Shown piece after piece: positions 35,917 through 45,233 of a DNA stretch of 64,000 bases. The notes under the pieces are model-generated. The model made no database searches. It was not told the origin of the DNA and saw only the letters and a list, made by a program, of their open reading frames with translations. This DNA is from Prosthecomicrobium sp. N25. GTDB lineage: Bacteria > Pseudomonadota > Alphaproteobacteria > Rhizobiales > Ancalomicrobiaceae. The position numbers and the translations under genes were made by a program. Each line of letters opens with the position of its first letter. Position 1 is the stretch's first letter. The stretch is taken from the NCBI RefSeq assembly GCF_037203705.1, contig NZ_JBBCAT010000002.1, positions 186,001-250,000 of the forward strand. The letters run 5' to 3'.

Positions 35917-36309
35917 TTACACCACGATCTCGTCCACAGCGCTTCTCAGCGCCGCGCGGACCGCGCCGGCGGTCTCAGCAAGAGCGGGATTTTCGATCGC
36001 CTGCATGGAGGCGACCGGGTCCACGGCCGCAACCTCGACGGCATCGTCGCCCGTCTGGTGGACGATGACGTTACAGGGAAGCATGACGCCGATCCGCGGT
36101 TCCGCCTGCAGCGCTTTGTGCGCCATTCCGGGGTTGCATGCGCCGAGGATGCGGTAGGGTCGCATGTCGGCGCCGATCTTGCGCTTCATAGTCGCGGCAA
36201 CGTCGATGTCGGAAAGCACACCGAAGCCGTGCCGCCCGAGCGCCGCAATTGTGGCCTCGACCACCTGATCGAACGGGCGGCCGAAGACGCGAGCATAGGT
36301 GTAATCCAT
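35917..36309 (-). CDS. DUF302 family protein
   Basis: 130 aa, almost entirely a DUF302 domain. Landmarks are FDQVVEATIAALGRHGFGVLSDIDV, RILGACNPGMAHKAL and GVMLPCNVIVHQTGD. DUF302 proteins are small cytoplasmic proteins without a proven biochemical role; some are linked to metal or sulfur stress. The ATG at 36309 follows gaggagaag and is preferred to the upstream start. It lies in the decayed region near tRNA-Thr but looks intact. Confidence 0.75.
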   Translation of the reverse strand: MDYTYARVFGRPFDQVVEATIAALGRHGFGVLSDIDVAATMKRKIGADMRPYRILGACNPGMAHKALQAEPRIGVMLPCNVIVHQTGDDAVEVAAVDPVASMQAIENPALAETAGAVRAALRSAVDEIVV

Positions 36310-36364
36310 GGTCTTCTCCTCGTCAGGAGGGTGCTGCCGCGTGGGCGGCACCCCATTGGCCCAC

Positions 36365-36852
36365 TTAGCCCGTCAGCGATGTGCCGGCGCGCAGGACGCG
36401 GACCTTGGTGTTGACCGGCACGCGGCCATGGAGGTCTATGATGTCCGCGTTGAGCAGCCTAACACAGCCCGACGAAACCGCCTCCCCAATCGACCAGGGC
36501 TCGCTTGTGCCGTGGAGACGGTAGAGCGTGTCCTCGTTCCCCTGTACAGGTAGAGGGCGCGGGCGCCGAGCGGGTTTTCGGGACCGCCCGGCATCCCGCC
36601 CGCGTAGCGCCGGGAGGCCGGATCTCGTTCCATCATCTCGGCGGTAGGCGTCCAGCGTGGCCAGGCAGCCTTGCGGCGGATGATAGCCTCGCCCGACCAG
36701 GCGAAGCCGTCTCGGCCGATGCCACAGCCGTCGCGGAGTGCCCGACCGTCCTCCCGCATCAGGTAGACGAAGCGGGCATCGGTATCGACCACGATGGTAC
36801 CGGGCGGCGCACCTGTTGGGTCGTTGACCTCCTGCCGCCGGTAGCACCCCAT
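36365..36852 (-). pseudogene. L,D-transpeptidase (YkuD) gene broken by a frameshift
   Basis: The N-terminal part reads PPGTIVVDTDARFVYLMRE and NPLGARALYLYRG in one frame. The C-terminal catalytic part, TLYRLHGTSEPWSIGEAVSS then GCVRLLNADIIDLHGRVPV, continues in the next. Inserting one C near 36546 (tac-cag-ggg-aac) restores the expected LYLYQGN-DTLYRLHGT. The catalytic His and Cys are present, so this is a recent single-base loss or a sequencing error. The N-terminal signal region is replaced by DUF927-derived sequence, so the gene is probably dead in any case. Confidence 0.75.
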
Positions 36853-37018
36853 GGCTCCCGCCCGCATCGGCTGCGAGATCGACGAGACGTACCTCTTGCC
36901 TAGCCCGCACAACCCTCTTGGCGTATCCCTCCCTGATCCGCTCGGCGACGGTGACTTCGCCGGTGCTGACCCCAGGGAATGCACTACCGGGGCGCCCGCT
37001 TCAGGGTCGCCTCCGCGT
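36820..37018 (-). pseudogene. Frameshifted continuation of the DUF927 relic
   Basis: Downstream of the stop at 37019, other - strand frames still spell DUF927-like sequence. STGEVTVAERIREGYAKRVV and RARQEVRLVDLAADAG read in one frame between about 36970 and 36840. Family members have a similar 'LSTGEVTLAE...AGQEVRL.DIPADAG' sequence. The stretch runs directly into the L,D-transpeptidase pseudogene. Several indels separate it from the upstream part. Confidence 0.55.
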
Positions 37019-37648
37019 TCATCCACGCCTTCGTTGGCCGCCGGCCAGGGCGTAGACGGCCGACGGCAGGTCGGCCGGGTCTAAAGCACCGATTTCGTCG
37101 AGGCAAAGGACCACATGGTTGTGCGCGGCCGCGAGGCCCTCGAGCGCACTAGCGGTCGCTCGCCACGGATGGCCAAAGCCGAGAGGCCCCCCGCCTCCCC
37201 AGACCGAGCCGGCCACCCGCAGCAGGGTGGACTTGCCGATCGAGGACGGGCCGTAGAAGTGGAACCCACCACCTTCAAACCCCGAGCCATTCCAGAAGGG
37301 GTCCGGAGCGGGCGATCCCGAGAGCCAGGAGCGGGCGGCTTTGGCTGACGCAGAGACCCGCCACGTGCTCTTGCCATCCAGAGATATTTCCGGCGCGACC
37401 AAAAGAGGGGCTGCCCCCGCAGCCAGCTGCCGCCTGGCCTCGTCGCGGGTCTGCCGGACGGCAGCCAATGAGACCAGGGGATACGAGCCCAAGGCCAAGA
37501 GCTTCTGCTTACCGTGCACTCGATAGGAGAGACGCCAGAGCTTCGATCCGGTCGGCATGAGCCGCAGCTGGAGGCCGCCGCCGTCCGACAGCTTCTTCAG
37601 CTTGCCCTTTGGCCTCAAGTTTCGGATGGCGGTGTCGGTGAGGGGCAT
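37019..37648 (-). pseudogene. Chimeric remnant: integrase arm domain fused to DUF927 ATPase fragment
   Basis: 209 codons. Residues 1 to about 80 (MPLTDTAIRNLRPKGKLKK then LSDGGGLQLRL, LWRLSYRVHGKQKLLALGSY) are the DUF4102 arm-binding domain of a P4-type tyrosine integrase. From about residue 90 the sequence switches to a DUF927 primase/helicase-like segment with Walker A GFHFYGPSSIGKST and Walker B VVLCLDEIG. The integrase core and catalytic tyrosine are absent. It lies 179 bp from the 3' end of tRNA-Thr, the usual position for an integrase. A deletion joining two genes of an integrated element is the simplest explanation. Confidence 0.72.
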
Positions 37649-37826
37649 CGGCGGTCTCCTGGGGGAGACCAAGTACAAGGGCCAATGTAGGGGAGACCAA
37701 CGGATCTACCAACAAAACGACTGGCTGCTGGCGAACTGCCGTGGATGGATCTGGACATCCCGGGAGTGTAAGCTATTCGTCCTTCGAGGCTTTTTGGATA
37801 GCTACGGACGACTACGAATCAGTTAG

Positions 37827-37902
37827 TGGTGCCGCGGAAGGGACTCGAACCCCCGACCCACGCATTACGAATGCGTTGCTCTACCACCTGAGCTACCGCG
37901 GC
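37827..37902 (-). tRNA. tRNA-Thr (anticodon CGT)
   Basis: Complete cloverleaf of 76 nt read on the - strand. The acceptor is GCCGCGG/CCGCGGC, the anticodon stem ACGCA/TGCGT has loop TTCGTAA, and the T-arm contains GGTTCGAGTCC. Discriminator A and an encoded CCA (tgg at 37827-37829 on the + strand) follow. The integrase remnant sits just beyond its 3' end, so it is the likely attachment site of the decayed element. No second copy of its 3' end was found by eye in the window. Confidence 0.96.
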
Positions 37903-38004
37903 GCCGACGGACGGGGTGATACCCGCAAAGCGGCCGGAAGGCAAGACGGTCGACCCCGGGCCGGTCGCGACGCGAGGCGACGAGCCCCGCCCGATCGGGC
38001 TGCT

Positions 38005-39324
38005 TCACGACAGCCAGCGGACCATCCAGAGCGCCAGCCCGGGCACGAACAGGACGAGGAGCAGGCGGGCGATGTCGGCGACCAGGAAGGGGAGGACGCC
38101 GCGATAGGTCTGCGCGATGGGAACGTCTCGCGCGATGGCGCTGACGACGAAGACGTTGAGGCCGATCGGCGGCGCCGTCAGGCCGATGCCGACGACGATC
38201 AGGACCAGGATGCCGAACCAGATCGCGACCTCCTCGGTGGTCAGTCCGAAGTCGAGGGCGGACACCACGGGGAAGAAGATCGGCAGCGTCAGCAGGATCA
38301 TGGCGAGCTCGTCCATGACGGCGCCGAGCAGGATGTAGCTGAGGAGCAGGAGCGCCACGACCGCCAGGGGCGCGAGGCCGAGGCCGGTGATCCATTCGGC
38401 GATCGCGGTCGGCAGCTGGGACAGGGCCAGGAAGGCGTTGAAGACCTCCGCGCCGAGCAGGATCATGAAGATCAGGGCGGAGGTCTCGGCGGTGATGCGG
38501 AGGCTTTCCAGGAAGCCCGGGCCGTCGAGCCTGCGGGTGCCGAAGCCCACCGCCAGCATGGCGGCGGCGCCGACCGAGGCGCCCTCCGTCGGGGTGAAGA
38601 TCCCGCCGTAGATGCCGCCGAGCACCACCACGGCGACGACCAGCGTCGGCCAGACCGCGCGCAGCGCCGGCCAGCGCTTCTCGCGCGGAACGGGCGCGTG
38701 GGCAGGGCCGGCCGCCGGGTCGCGGCGCACCAGGACGGCGATGACGAGGCAGTAGAAGGTGGTCGCCAGCAGGCCGGGGATCAGGGCCGCCTGGAACAGC
38801 TTGACGATGTTCTGCTCGGTCGAGATCGCGTAGACGACCAGGATCACCGAAGGCGGGATCAGGATGCCGAGGGTGCCGCCGACCGCGATGGTGCCGGTGG
38901 CGAGCGCGTCGGAGTAGCGGTAGCGCCGCAGCTCCGGCAGGGCGGCGCGGCCGAAGGTGGCCGTCGTGGCGACCGAGGAGCCGCAGATCGCCCCGAATCC
39001 CGTGCAGGCCCCGATGACCGCCATGGCGAGGCCGCCCCGCCGGTGCCCGAGCCAGGCGCTGGCCGCCGTGAAGAGGTCGCGGGCGAGCCCGGAGCGCTCT
39101 GCGACGGCGCCCATCAGGACGAAGAGGGGCACGACGGAGATGGTGTAGTTGGCGAAGAGGAAGTAGGGCGTCGTCTTCATGTAGGCCAGGAAGGCGGCGC
39201 CGCTCGTCAGGTGGACGTAGCCGGCCGTCCCCACGGCCAGCATGGCGAGCCCGACCGGCATGCGGATGCCGATCAGAACCAGCATGGCGACGAAGCCGAG
39301 AAGCGCGGAGGCCGTCCCGCTCAT
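38005..39324 (-). CDS. dctM: TRAP transporter large permease
   Basis: DctM-type membrane protein of 439 aa with about a dozen hydrophobic segments. Conserved regions are CTGFGAICGSSVATTATFG, GGTLGILIPPSVILVVYA, LGAVMDELAMILLTLP and GLTAPPIGLNVFVVS. It drives sodium- or proton-coupled uptake of an organic acid delivered by the binding protein. The start overlaps the small permease stop (ATGA). The ligand is unknown. Confidence 0.9.
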   Translation of the reverse strand: MSGTASALLGFVAMLVLIGIRMPVGLAMLAVGTAGYVHLTSGAAFLAYMKTTPYFLFANYTISVVPLFVLMGAVAERSGLARDLFTAASAWLGHRRGGLAMAVIGACTGFGAICGSSVATTATFGRAALPELRRYRYSDALATGTIAVGGTLGILIPPSVILVVYAISTEQNIVKLFQAALIPGLLATTFYCLVIAVLVRRDPAAGPAHAPVPREKRWPALRAVWPTLVVAVVVLGGIYGGIFTPTEGASVGAAAMLAVGFGTRRLDGPGFLESLRITAETSALIFMILLGAEVFNAFLALSQLPTAIAEWITGLGLAPLAVVALLLLSYILLGAVMDELAMILLTLPIFFPVVSALDFGLTTEEVAIWFGILVLIVVGIGLTAPPIGLNVFVVSAIARDVPIAQTYRGVLPFLVADIARLLLVLFVPGLALWMVRWLS

Positions 39325-39842
39325 CGGCCGCCCCGGATCGCCATGACGGCGGTCGCGGCCGCGGTCACGGCGAGCAGGGCGAGCAGCACGGCGGAGGCCG
39401 CGACGGCATAGCCGGCCTGGATGCCGAGCACCATGGAGGTGGTCCCGGTCCGGAAGGCCTCGGCGGCGCCGACGAAGAGGCGCCAGGCCATCAGGGCGAC
39501 CAGGGCGGCGAGGACCAGGTCCCACAGGCCGTCGAGCGTGTTGCGGACGCGCGCCGGCAAGGCGTTCGTGAAGGTGTCGACCACGATGTTGCCGCGCCGC
39601 GCCTGGCAGTAGGGCAGGAAACAGAAGGCCGCCAGCGCGGTGCCGATCTGGACGAGCTCGAAATCGCCGTCGATGCCGCCGCCCGTCGCCCAGCGCTTCA
39701 GGACGCTGGCCGTCACGGCGAGCGCGATCAACACCGTGAGCGCGCCGCCGGCCACGGCCGTCCACCGCGCCAGCGGGCCGAGGACGGGTCCGGCGTGGCG
39801 GACCTCCGGAGCCTCGACCGGCGCGGCGGCGGGATCAGACAT
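39321..39842 (-). CDS. dctQ: TRAP transporter small permease
   Basis: DctQ-type subunit, 173 aa, four predicted membrane segments. The family pattern ELVQIGTALAAFCFLPYCQA then RRGNIVVDTFTNALP is present. It overlaps the binding-protein gene by 8 bases and the large permease by 4, giving one dctPQM operon. It presumably forms the membrane complex with the large permease. Confidence 0.88.
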   Translation of the reverse strand: MSDPAAAPVEAPEVRHAGPVLGPLARWTAVAGGALTVLIALAVTASVLKRWATGGGIDGDFELVQIGTALAAFCFLPYCQARRGNIVVDTFTNALPARVRNTLDGLWDLVLAALVALMAWRLFVGAAEAFRTGTTSMVLGIQAGYAVAASAVLLALLAVTAAATAVMAIRGGR

Positions 39843-40878
39843 CGTATTTGGCGAGGGTGGCGCGGACGTCGTCCAGCACCTTCGCGCCGTCGAAGCCCTT
39901 GTCCTTCGATCCCTTCACCCAGGCCTCGATCACCGGCTCGGTGGTCTTGCGCCAGCGGGCCGCCTCCTCGGTCGTGAGGGTCGTGATGGTGTTGCCGCGC
40001 TTCTTGACGAGCTCGATCACCGGGATGCCCGCCTCGTCCCAGACCTGGCCGGCCATGCTGGCGGCGACCTGGCCGGAGTTGTCGTCGATCACCTTCTTCA
40101 GGTCCGCCGGCAGGCCGTCGTACCGGGTCTTGTTCATCGCGAGGATGAAGGTGGCCGTGTAGAGGGTCGGCGAGCCGGGGATCTCGGTGTGGTTCTTGAC
40201 GAGCTCGTGGACCTTGATGGCCGGGACCACCTCCCAGGGCACCACGGCGCCGTCGATGACGCGCTGCGCCAGCGCCTCGGGGACCTGCGGGATCGGCATG
40301 CCGATGGCGTTGGCGCCGAGCGCCTTCAGGGCCTCGCCGGCGAGGCGGGTCGGGAAGCGCAGCTTGAGGCCCTTCAGGTCCTCGAGCGTCTTCACCTCCT
40401 TGTTGGAGTGGATGAGGCCGTGGTCGTGCGCCCAGAAGCAGATCGGCTTCACCTCGCCGAACTCCTGCGCGAGGTTGCGGTCGGCGAAGTCCTGCAGGGC
40501 CTTGGAGTTCACGATGGCGCGCCGCGCCGCCGTGAAGGGAAGCTCGAAGGCCTCGATGCGCGGGAAGCGCCCGGGCGTGTTGCCGGGCAGCGTCCAGACG
40601 AGATCGGCGACGCCGTCGCGGGCCTGGTCGTAGAGCTGGGGCGGGGTGCCGCCGAGCTGCATGGACGGGAAGATGTCGATCTTGATCCGGCCGCCCGATT
40701 CGCCCTCGACCTTCTTCGCCCAGGGCGCCAGGAACTTGGCATGGCCGTTGGAGACCGCGGGCAGGAAGTGGTGCATGCGGAGCGTGACGTCGGCGGCGCG
40801 TGCCCCCGTCGGCCGAAGCACGGCCGGCATGGCGATCGAGGCGGCGGCGGCGCCGAGCAGGCGGCGGCGGTTGAGCAT
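39835..40878 (-). CDS. dctP: TRAP transporter substrate-binding protein
   Basis: Periplasmic DctP-type receptor, 347 aa. The start MLNRRRLLGAAAASIAMPAV is a Tat-like signal with cleavage near ARA. FLPAVSNGHAKFLAPWAKKV, LKGLKLRFPTR and GAVVPWEVVP are family features; the arginine of LRFPTRLAG is the likely carboxylate-binding residue. It leads the operon. A near-palindrome about 50 bp upstream may be an operator. Confidence 0.9.
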   Translation of the reverse strand: MLNRRRLLGAAAASIAMPAVLRPTGARAADVTLRMHHFLPAVSNGHAKFLAPWAKKVEGESGGRIKIDIFPSMQLGGTPPQLYDQARDGVADLVWTLPGNTPGRFPRIEAFELPFTAARRAIVNSKALQDFADRNLAQEFGEVKPICFWAHDHGLIHSNKEVKTLEDLKGLKLRFPTRLAGEALKALGANAIGMPIPQVPEALAQRVIDGAVVPWEVVPAIKVHELVKNHTEIPGSPTLYTATFILAMNKTRYDGLPADLKKVIDDNSGQVAASMAGQVWDEAGIPVIELVKKRGNTITTLTTEEAARWRKTTEPVIEAWVKGSKDKGFDGAKVLDDVRATLAKYDV

Positions 40879-40926
40879 GGTTTCCTCCCGAGGTCGGTCC
40901 CGGGTTCCCCCCGGGTTCGGAACGGA

Positions 40927-40939
40927 TCAAACCGTTTCA
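40927..40939. promoter_or_regulatory. Possible operator upstream of dctP
   Basis: tcaaac-c-gtttca is a 13-base near-palindrome (one mismatch in six pairs) 49 bp before the dctP ATG. LacI-, GntR- and IclR-type operators often look like this. No regulator gene is adjacent, so this is only a candidate. Confidence 0.25.
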
Positions 40940-41019
40940 ATTGCAACGAGTCAAGCGCGCACTCGCGGTGAACTACTTATGCCTCTCCGGCCGACGAAGG
41001 GGAGAAGGCGGGCCGCCGG

Positions 41020-42180
41020 TCAGCGCTCCAGCCCTGCGATGGCGCGGGCGAAGTCGCGGGCGTCGAAGGGTTCCAGGTCGTCGATGCCCTCGCCGACGCC
41101 GATGTAGTGGACGGGGAGGCGGTGCCTGGCCGCGATGGCGACCAGGATGCCGCCCCGGGCGGTGCCGTCGAGCTTGGTCATGACCAGGCCGGTGACGCCC
41201 GCGACCTTGCCGAAGATCTCGACCTGGTTCATGGCGTTCTGGCCCGTGGTGGCGTCGAGCGTCAGCAGCACCGTGTGGGGCGCCTCCGGGTCCTGCTTCT
41301 TCAGCACGCGCACGATCTTCTCGAGCTCGGCCATCAGCTCGGCCTTGTTCTGGAGGCGGCCGGCGGTGTCGATCACGAGGACGTCGCGCCCCTCGGCCTT
41401 GGCCTGCTTCAGGGCGTCGAAGGCGAGGCCGGCGGCGTCGGCACCGGGCTCGCGGGCGATCACGGGGGCACCGGTGCGTGTGCCCCAGATCCTCAGCTGG
41501 TCGATGGCGGCGGCCCGGAAGGTGTCGCCAGCGCAGAGGATCACGGACCGGCCGGCGCGTGTCAGCTCGGCGGAGAGCTTGCCGATCGTGGTCGTCTTGC
41601 CCGTGCCGTTGACGCCGACAACCAGGATCACGTGCGGCTTGCGGGCCGGGTCGATGGCGAGCGGCGTGGCGACCGGGCCGAGGACCTTCTCGACCTCGCG
41701 GGCCAGCACGTCCCGCACCTCCTCGTCGGTGATCTCCTTGTCGAAGCGGTCGCGCCGGAGCGCCTCGGTGATGCGCATCGCCGTGTCAAGGCCAAGGTCG
41801 GCCTGGATCAGCACGTCCTCGAGTTCGTCCAGGGTGGCGGCGTCGAGCTTGCGCTTGGTGAAGATGGCCGTGATACCGGTCGTCAGCGAGGACGAGGTGC
41901 GCGACAGGCCGGTCTTCAGCTTCGTCCACCAGGAGCCCTTCGGTCCGGCTTCGGCGGCTCCGGCCGGGGCGGCCGGCACGGCGACGGGCGGGGGGGCGAC
42001 GGGCGGTTGGGCGACGGGCGGCGCCGGAACCGGCGGCGGCGCGACGGGTTCCGCCTCGGGCGGAGGGGCCGCCTCGGCCAGGGTCCCGGCCGGCGGAGCG
42101 TCCGGGACGGCCTCGGCCGACGCCTCGCCGGCCCCGAAGAGGCGCTTCCAGAAGCCCGGTTTCGCCTTGTCGTCGGTCAT
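41020..42180 (-). CDS. ftsY: Signal recognition particle receptor FtsY
   Basis: SRP receptor GTPase, 386 aa. It receives ribosome-bound Ffh at the inner membrane. The NG domain contains GVNGTGKTTT (G1), DTAGR and TKLDGTARGG, and ends in GVGEGIDDLEPFD. The N-terminal region (about residues 20-80) is a Pro/Ala/Val-rich linker rather than the strongly acidic A domain of E. coli. The start at 42180 overlaps the mtaB stop. The order dapF-mtaB-ftsY is conserved in alphaproteobacteria. Confidence 0.95.
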   Translation of the reverse strand: MTDDKAKPGFWKRLFGAGEASAEAVPDAPPAGTLAEAAPPPEAEPVAPPPVPAPPVAQPPVAPPPVAVPAAPAGAAEAGPKGSWWTKLKTGLSRTSSSLTTGITAIFTKRKLDAATLDELEDVLIQADLGLDTAMRITEALRRDRFDKEITDEEVRDVLAREVEKVLGPVATPLAIDPARKPHVILVVGVNGTGKTTTIGKLSAELTRAGRSVILCAGDTFRAAAIDQLRIWGTRTGAPVIAREPGADAAGLAFDALKQAKAEGRDVLVIDTAGRLQNKAELMAELEKIVRVLKKQDPEAPHTVLLTLDATTGQNAMNQVEIFGKVAGVTGLVMTKLDGTARGGILVAIAARHRLPVHYIGVGEGIDDLEPFDARDFARAIAGLER

Positions 42181-43448
42181 GCGGCCTGGTCCAGGGTGGC
42201 GGTCAGGGCCCGGTGGGTATGGCCCGTGATGCGGGCGCCCAGGATCGCGCCGGGCCGACCCGCTCCTGCTGGAACCTCGCAGAGCGTGAAATGCTCCGTC
42301 CGCCCGAGGCCGTCCTTCTCGACGAGCACCTGCCGGAACCGGCCGACCTCGCCCGCGAGATGGGCGGCCAGGGCCGCCTCGCCCCGTGTGCGCAGCCGGG
42401 CCGCACGCTCCTTCACGACCGCTCGGTCGACCTGCGGCATGCGGGCGGCCGGGGTTCCGGGGCGGGGCGAGAAGGGGAAGACGTGGAGGTGGGTCAGCCC
42501 GCACTCGTCGACGAGCCGCAGCGAGTTCTCGAACATCGCCTCGGTCTCGGTCGGGAAGCCGGCGATCAGGTCGGCGCCGAAGACCACGTCCGGCCGGATG
42601 GCGCGCACGCGGGCGCAGAACGCGATGGCGTCGTCGCGCAGGTGCCGACGTTTCATGCGCTTGAGGATCATGTCGTCGCCGGCCTGGAGCGACAGGTGGA
42701 AATGCGGCATCAGCCGAGCCTCGGCGCCGATCGCCTCGACCAGCTCCTCGTCGGCCTCCACCGAGTCGATCGAGGAGATGCGGAGTCGCTCGAGGTCCGG
42801 CACGTGGCGGAGAAGCTGGGCGGCGAGGTGGCCGAGCTTCGGCCGGCCGGGCAGGTCCTGGCCCCAGCTCGTGATGTCGACGCCGGTCAGGACGATCTCG
42901 GCATAGCCGTTGCCGACCAGGCGCTTGACCTGCTCGACCACGGCGCCGGCCGGCACGGAGCGGGAGTTTCCCCGGCCGAACGGGATGATGCAGAAGGTGC
43001 AGCGGTGGTCGCAGCCGTTCTGCACCTGCACGAAGGCGCGGGTGCGTCCCTCCAGCCCCTCGATCAGGTGGCCGGCCGTCTCGCGGACCGAGAAAATGTC
43101 GTTGACCCGGACCTTCTCGCCCTCCTCCAGGCCGAAGCCGGCGAGCCCACGCCAGGTGTCGCGCTTCAGCTTGGCGTCGTTGCCGAGCACCAGGTCGACC
43201 TCCGGCATGGCGCCGAAGCTCGCCGGCTCGACCTGGGCGGCGCAACCGGTCACGACGATGCGGGCGCCGGGGCGCTCGCGACGGGCCCGGCGGATCGCCT
43301 GGCGGGCCTGCCGCACGGCCTCGCCGGTGACCGCGCAGGTGTTCACGACCACCAGGTCGGCGAGGCCGGCGGCCTCGGCCTCGGCGCGGATCGTCTCGGA
43401 CTCGACCGTATTGAGCCGGCACCCGAAGGTGAGGATGTCGACGCTCAC
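42177..43448 (-). CDS. mtaB: tRNA (t6A37) methylthiotransferase MtaB
   Basis: Radical SAM enzyme of 423 aa that adds a methylthio group to t6A at position 37 of tRNAs. The N-terminal cluster cysteines are C10, C38 and C69, and the radical SAM CxxxCxxC motif is C146-C150-C153 (GCDHRCTFC). The GTG start at 43448 overlaps the dapF stop (GTGA) and gives the native [13 protein letters not shown] start. It lies between dapF and ftsY in one operon. Confidence 0.93.
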   Translation of the reverse strand: MSVDILTFGCRLNTVESETIRAEAEAAGLADLVVVNTCAVTGEAVRQARQAIRRARRERPGARIVVTGCAAQVEPASFGAMPEVDLVLGNDAKLKRDTWRGLAGFGLEEGEKVRVNDIFSVRETAGHLIEGLEGRTRAFVQVQNGCDHRCTFCIIPFGRGNSRSVPAGAVVEQVKRLVGNGYAEIVLTGVDITSWGQDLPGRPKLGHLAAQLLRHVPDLERLRISSIDSVEADEELVEAIGAEARLMPHFHLSLQAGDDMILKRMKRRHLRDDAIAFCARVRAIRPDVVFGADLIAGFPTETEAMFENSLRLVDECGLTHLHVFPFSPRPGTPAARMPQVDRAVVKERAARLRTRGEAALAAHLAGEVGRFRQVLVEKDGLGRTEHFTLCEVPAGAGRPGAILGARITGHTHRALTATLDQAA

Positions 43449-44377
43449 TCGGCGGCCCTCCCGGCCGCGGCGGCCCTCCGGACCGCGGCGACTTGCCCGA
43501 TCGGGGCGGGGTCGCGGCGGACCGCGAGGGTGTCGCGGTCGATCGTGCCGGTGTACTCGGTCTCGACCGCGCCGGTCATCATCACGTGATTGTCCTCGGG
43601 GCGCCAATGGATCAGGAGGTCGCCGCCCGGCAGCGTGACCCGGACCCGGCGCCCCGTCCTGCGGGTGCGCGCCGCCGAAACCGCCGCCGCGCAGGCGCCG
43701 GTGCCGCAGGCGCGCGTCAGGCCGGCGCCGCGTTCCCAAACCTTGAGGATCAGGGACTCCGGTCCGGTCACCTGGGCGAGCGAGATGTTGGCGCGCTCGG
43801 GGAAGATCGGGTGGTGCTCCAGCATAGGGCCGATGCGGCCGAGGTCGTAGGCCTCGACGTCGTCGACCCAGAAGATCGCATGGGGGTTGCCCATGGAGAC
43901 CGCCGAGGGGGAGTGCAGGATCGGGGCGTCGATCGGGCCGACCTGCAGCTCGATGGCGCGGGTATCCGCGAAGGGCTCCGCAAGCGGAATCTCCTGCCAG
44001 CCGAAGCGGGGCTCGCCCATGTCGACGGTGATCATCTCCGGCTCGCCGGCGTCGGAGGCATAGAGCAGGCCGGCCCGGGTCTCGATCGTCGCCCTGGCGC
44101 TGCCGCTCTCGTCCATCAGGAGCCAGGCGACGCAGCGGGTGGCGTTGCCGCAGGCGGCGACCTCGGAACTGTCCGAATTGTGGATGCGCATGAAGGCGTC
44201 GGCACCGGCCGGGGACCGCTCCAGGGTGATCATCTGGTCGAAGCCGATGCCGGACTGCCGGTCGGCCAGGCGCAGGATCTCGTCCGCCGAGAGATTGACG
44301 GGCGAGCAGCGTGCGTCGAGCACGAGAAAATCGTTGCCGAGCCCGTTCATCTTGCGGAAGGGGAGCGTGGCCGCCAT
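43445..44377 (-). CDS. dapF: Diaminopimelate epimerase
   Basis: DapF, 310 aa, cofactor-free racemisation of LL- to meso-diaminopimelate for lysine and peptidoglycan. Catalytic cysteines are C76 (ACGNATR) and C224 (TRACGTGAC), in the usual two-fold domain arrangement. The start ATG at 44377 gives [17 protein letters not shown]; a shorter MNGLGND start is possible. It is slightly longer than typical because of an Ala/Arg-rich C-terminal tail. First gene of dapF-mtaB-ftsY. Confidence 0.95.
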   Translation of the reverse strand: MAATLPFRKMNGLGNDFLVLDARCSPVNLSADEILRLADRQSGIGFDQMITLERSPAGADAFMRIHNSDSSEVAACGNATRCVAWLLMDESGSARATIETRAGLLYASDAGEPEMITVDMGEPRFGWQEIPLAEPFADTRAIELQVGPIDAPILHSPSAVSMGNPHAIFWVDDVEAYDLGRIGPMLEHHPIFPERANISLAQVTGPESLILKVWERGAGLTRACGTGACAAAVSAARTRRTGRRVRVTLPGGDLLIHWRPEDNHVMMTGAVETEYTGTIDRDTLAVRRDPAPIGQVAAVRRAAAAGRAAE

Positions 44378-44416
44378 GGCGGTCTGCCTCGAAACGGTGG
44401 AAAGCTGAGGGTACAT

Positions 44417-45100
44417 ATGGCGAAAGACGGCGCGGATTGCCAGCGCGACATGCCCGGGAGCAGCCAAGCGATGACCGACATGGAGTTCCACCCGGCGGCG
44501 CCCGGCGCCAAGCCCTATCACGCCCCCCAGGCTCCGTCCGACTGGGTCATGGGATTCCTGCCGCATGTCCGGCCCGGCGGAACCGTGCTCGATGTCGCCT
44601 GCGGGACTGGCCGGCACGTGGCGGCTGCCCTCGCGGCGGGCCTCCAGGTCGTCGCGGTCGATCGGGACGCGACCGGGCTCGCCGCCTTTTCGGGAGATCC
44701 GCGCGTGACCGTCGCGGTGGCGGACCTGGAGGACGGGAGCCCCTGGCCGCTCGGCGACCGGCGCTTCGCGGGCGTGGTGGTGACCAACTACCTGTTCCGG
44801 CCGATCCTGCCCGCCATCGCGGGCGCGGTCGGACCGGACGGGATCCTGATCTACGAGACCTTCGCGCGCGGCCAGGAGCGGCACGGCCGTCCGAACCGCC
44901 GGGAATTCCACCTGCAGCCGAACGAGCTGCTCGGCCCGGCGCTGGCGGCCGGGCTCGTCGTGGTCGCCTTCGAGCATGGCGAGATCGCCGGACCGTTCTG
45001 CTCGGGCGGGGTCGCCAAGATCGTCCAGCGCATCGCCGCCGTCGGGCCGGAGCATCCGCTCGCCTTCGAGCGGCCGCTCGCCCTCGCGCCGCGGGCCTGA
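44417..45100 (+). CDS. Class I SAM-dependent methyltransferase
   Basis: Methyltransferase of 227 aa with motif [17 protein letters not shown], an acidic residue after strand 2 (VVAVDRD) and [10 protein letters not shown] as motif IV. It is divergent from dapF with only 39 bp between the starts. The ATG at 44417 has gaggg upstream; the ATG at 44471 (MTDMEFHP) is a reasonable alternative. The substrate is unknown. A similar gene beside dapF is common in Hyphomicrobiales. Confidence 0.75.
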   Translation: MAKDGADCQRDMPGSSQAMTDMEFHPAAPGAKPYHAPQAPSDWVMGFLPHVRPGGTVLDVACGTGRHVAAALAAGLQVVAVDRDATGLAAFSGDPRVTVAVADLEDGSPWPLGDRRFAGVVVTNYLFRPILPAIAGAVGPDGILIYETFARGQERHGRPNRREFHLQPNELLGPALAAGLVVVAFEHGEIAGPFCSGGVAKIVQRIAAVGPEHPLAFERPLALAPRA

Positions 45101-45233
45101 AGCGGAACCGCAACGGCGGGATGGTTCAGCTCGACGTCGGGATGCGCCATTCTTCCGACGCGTTCGCGCCCGATTCTCTCGTCGGGACGCCTCCCGGGAT
45201 CCGTCGGGCCCGGAGATCCATCCGGAGTGATCC

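Noticed and set aside
37741-37826. A second attachment repeat next to tRNA-Thr
   Set aside because: I looked for another copy of the tRNA 3' sequence in the region to its left and found none by eye, so no att pair is annotated.
41020-43422. An 800-residue frame suggesting an mtaB-ftsY fusion
   Set aside because: Only the part from 42180 downward is FtsY; the upstream part is mtaB read in the wrong frame.
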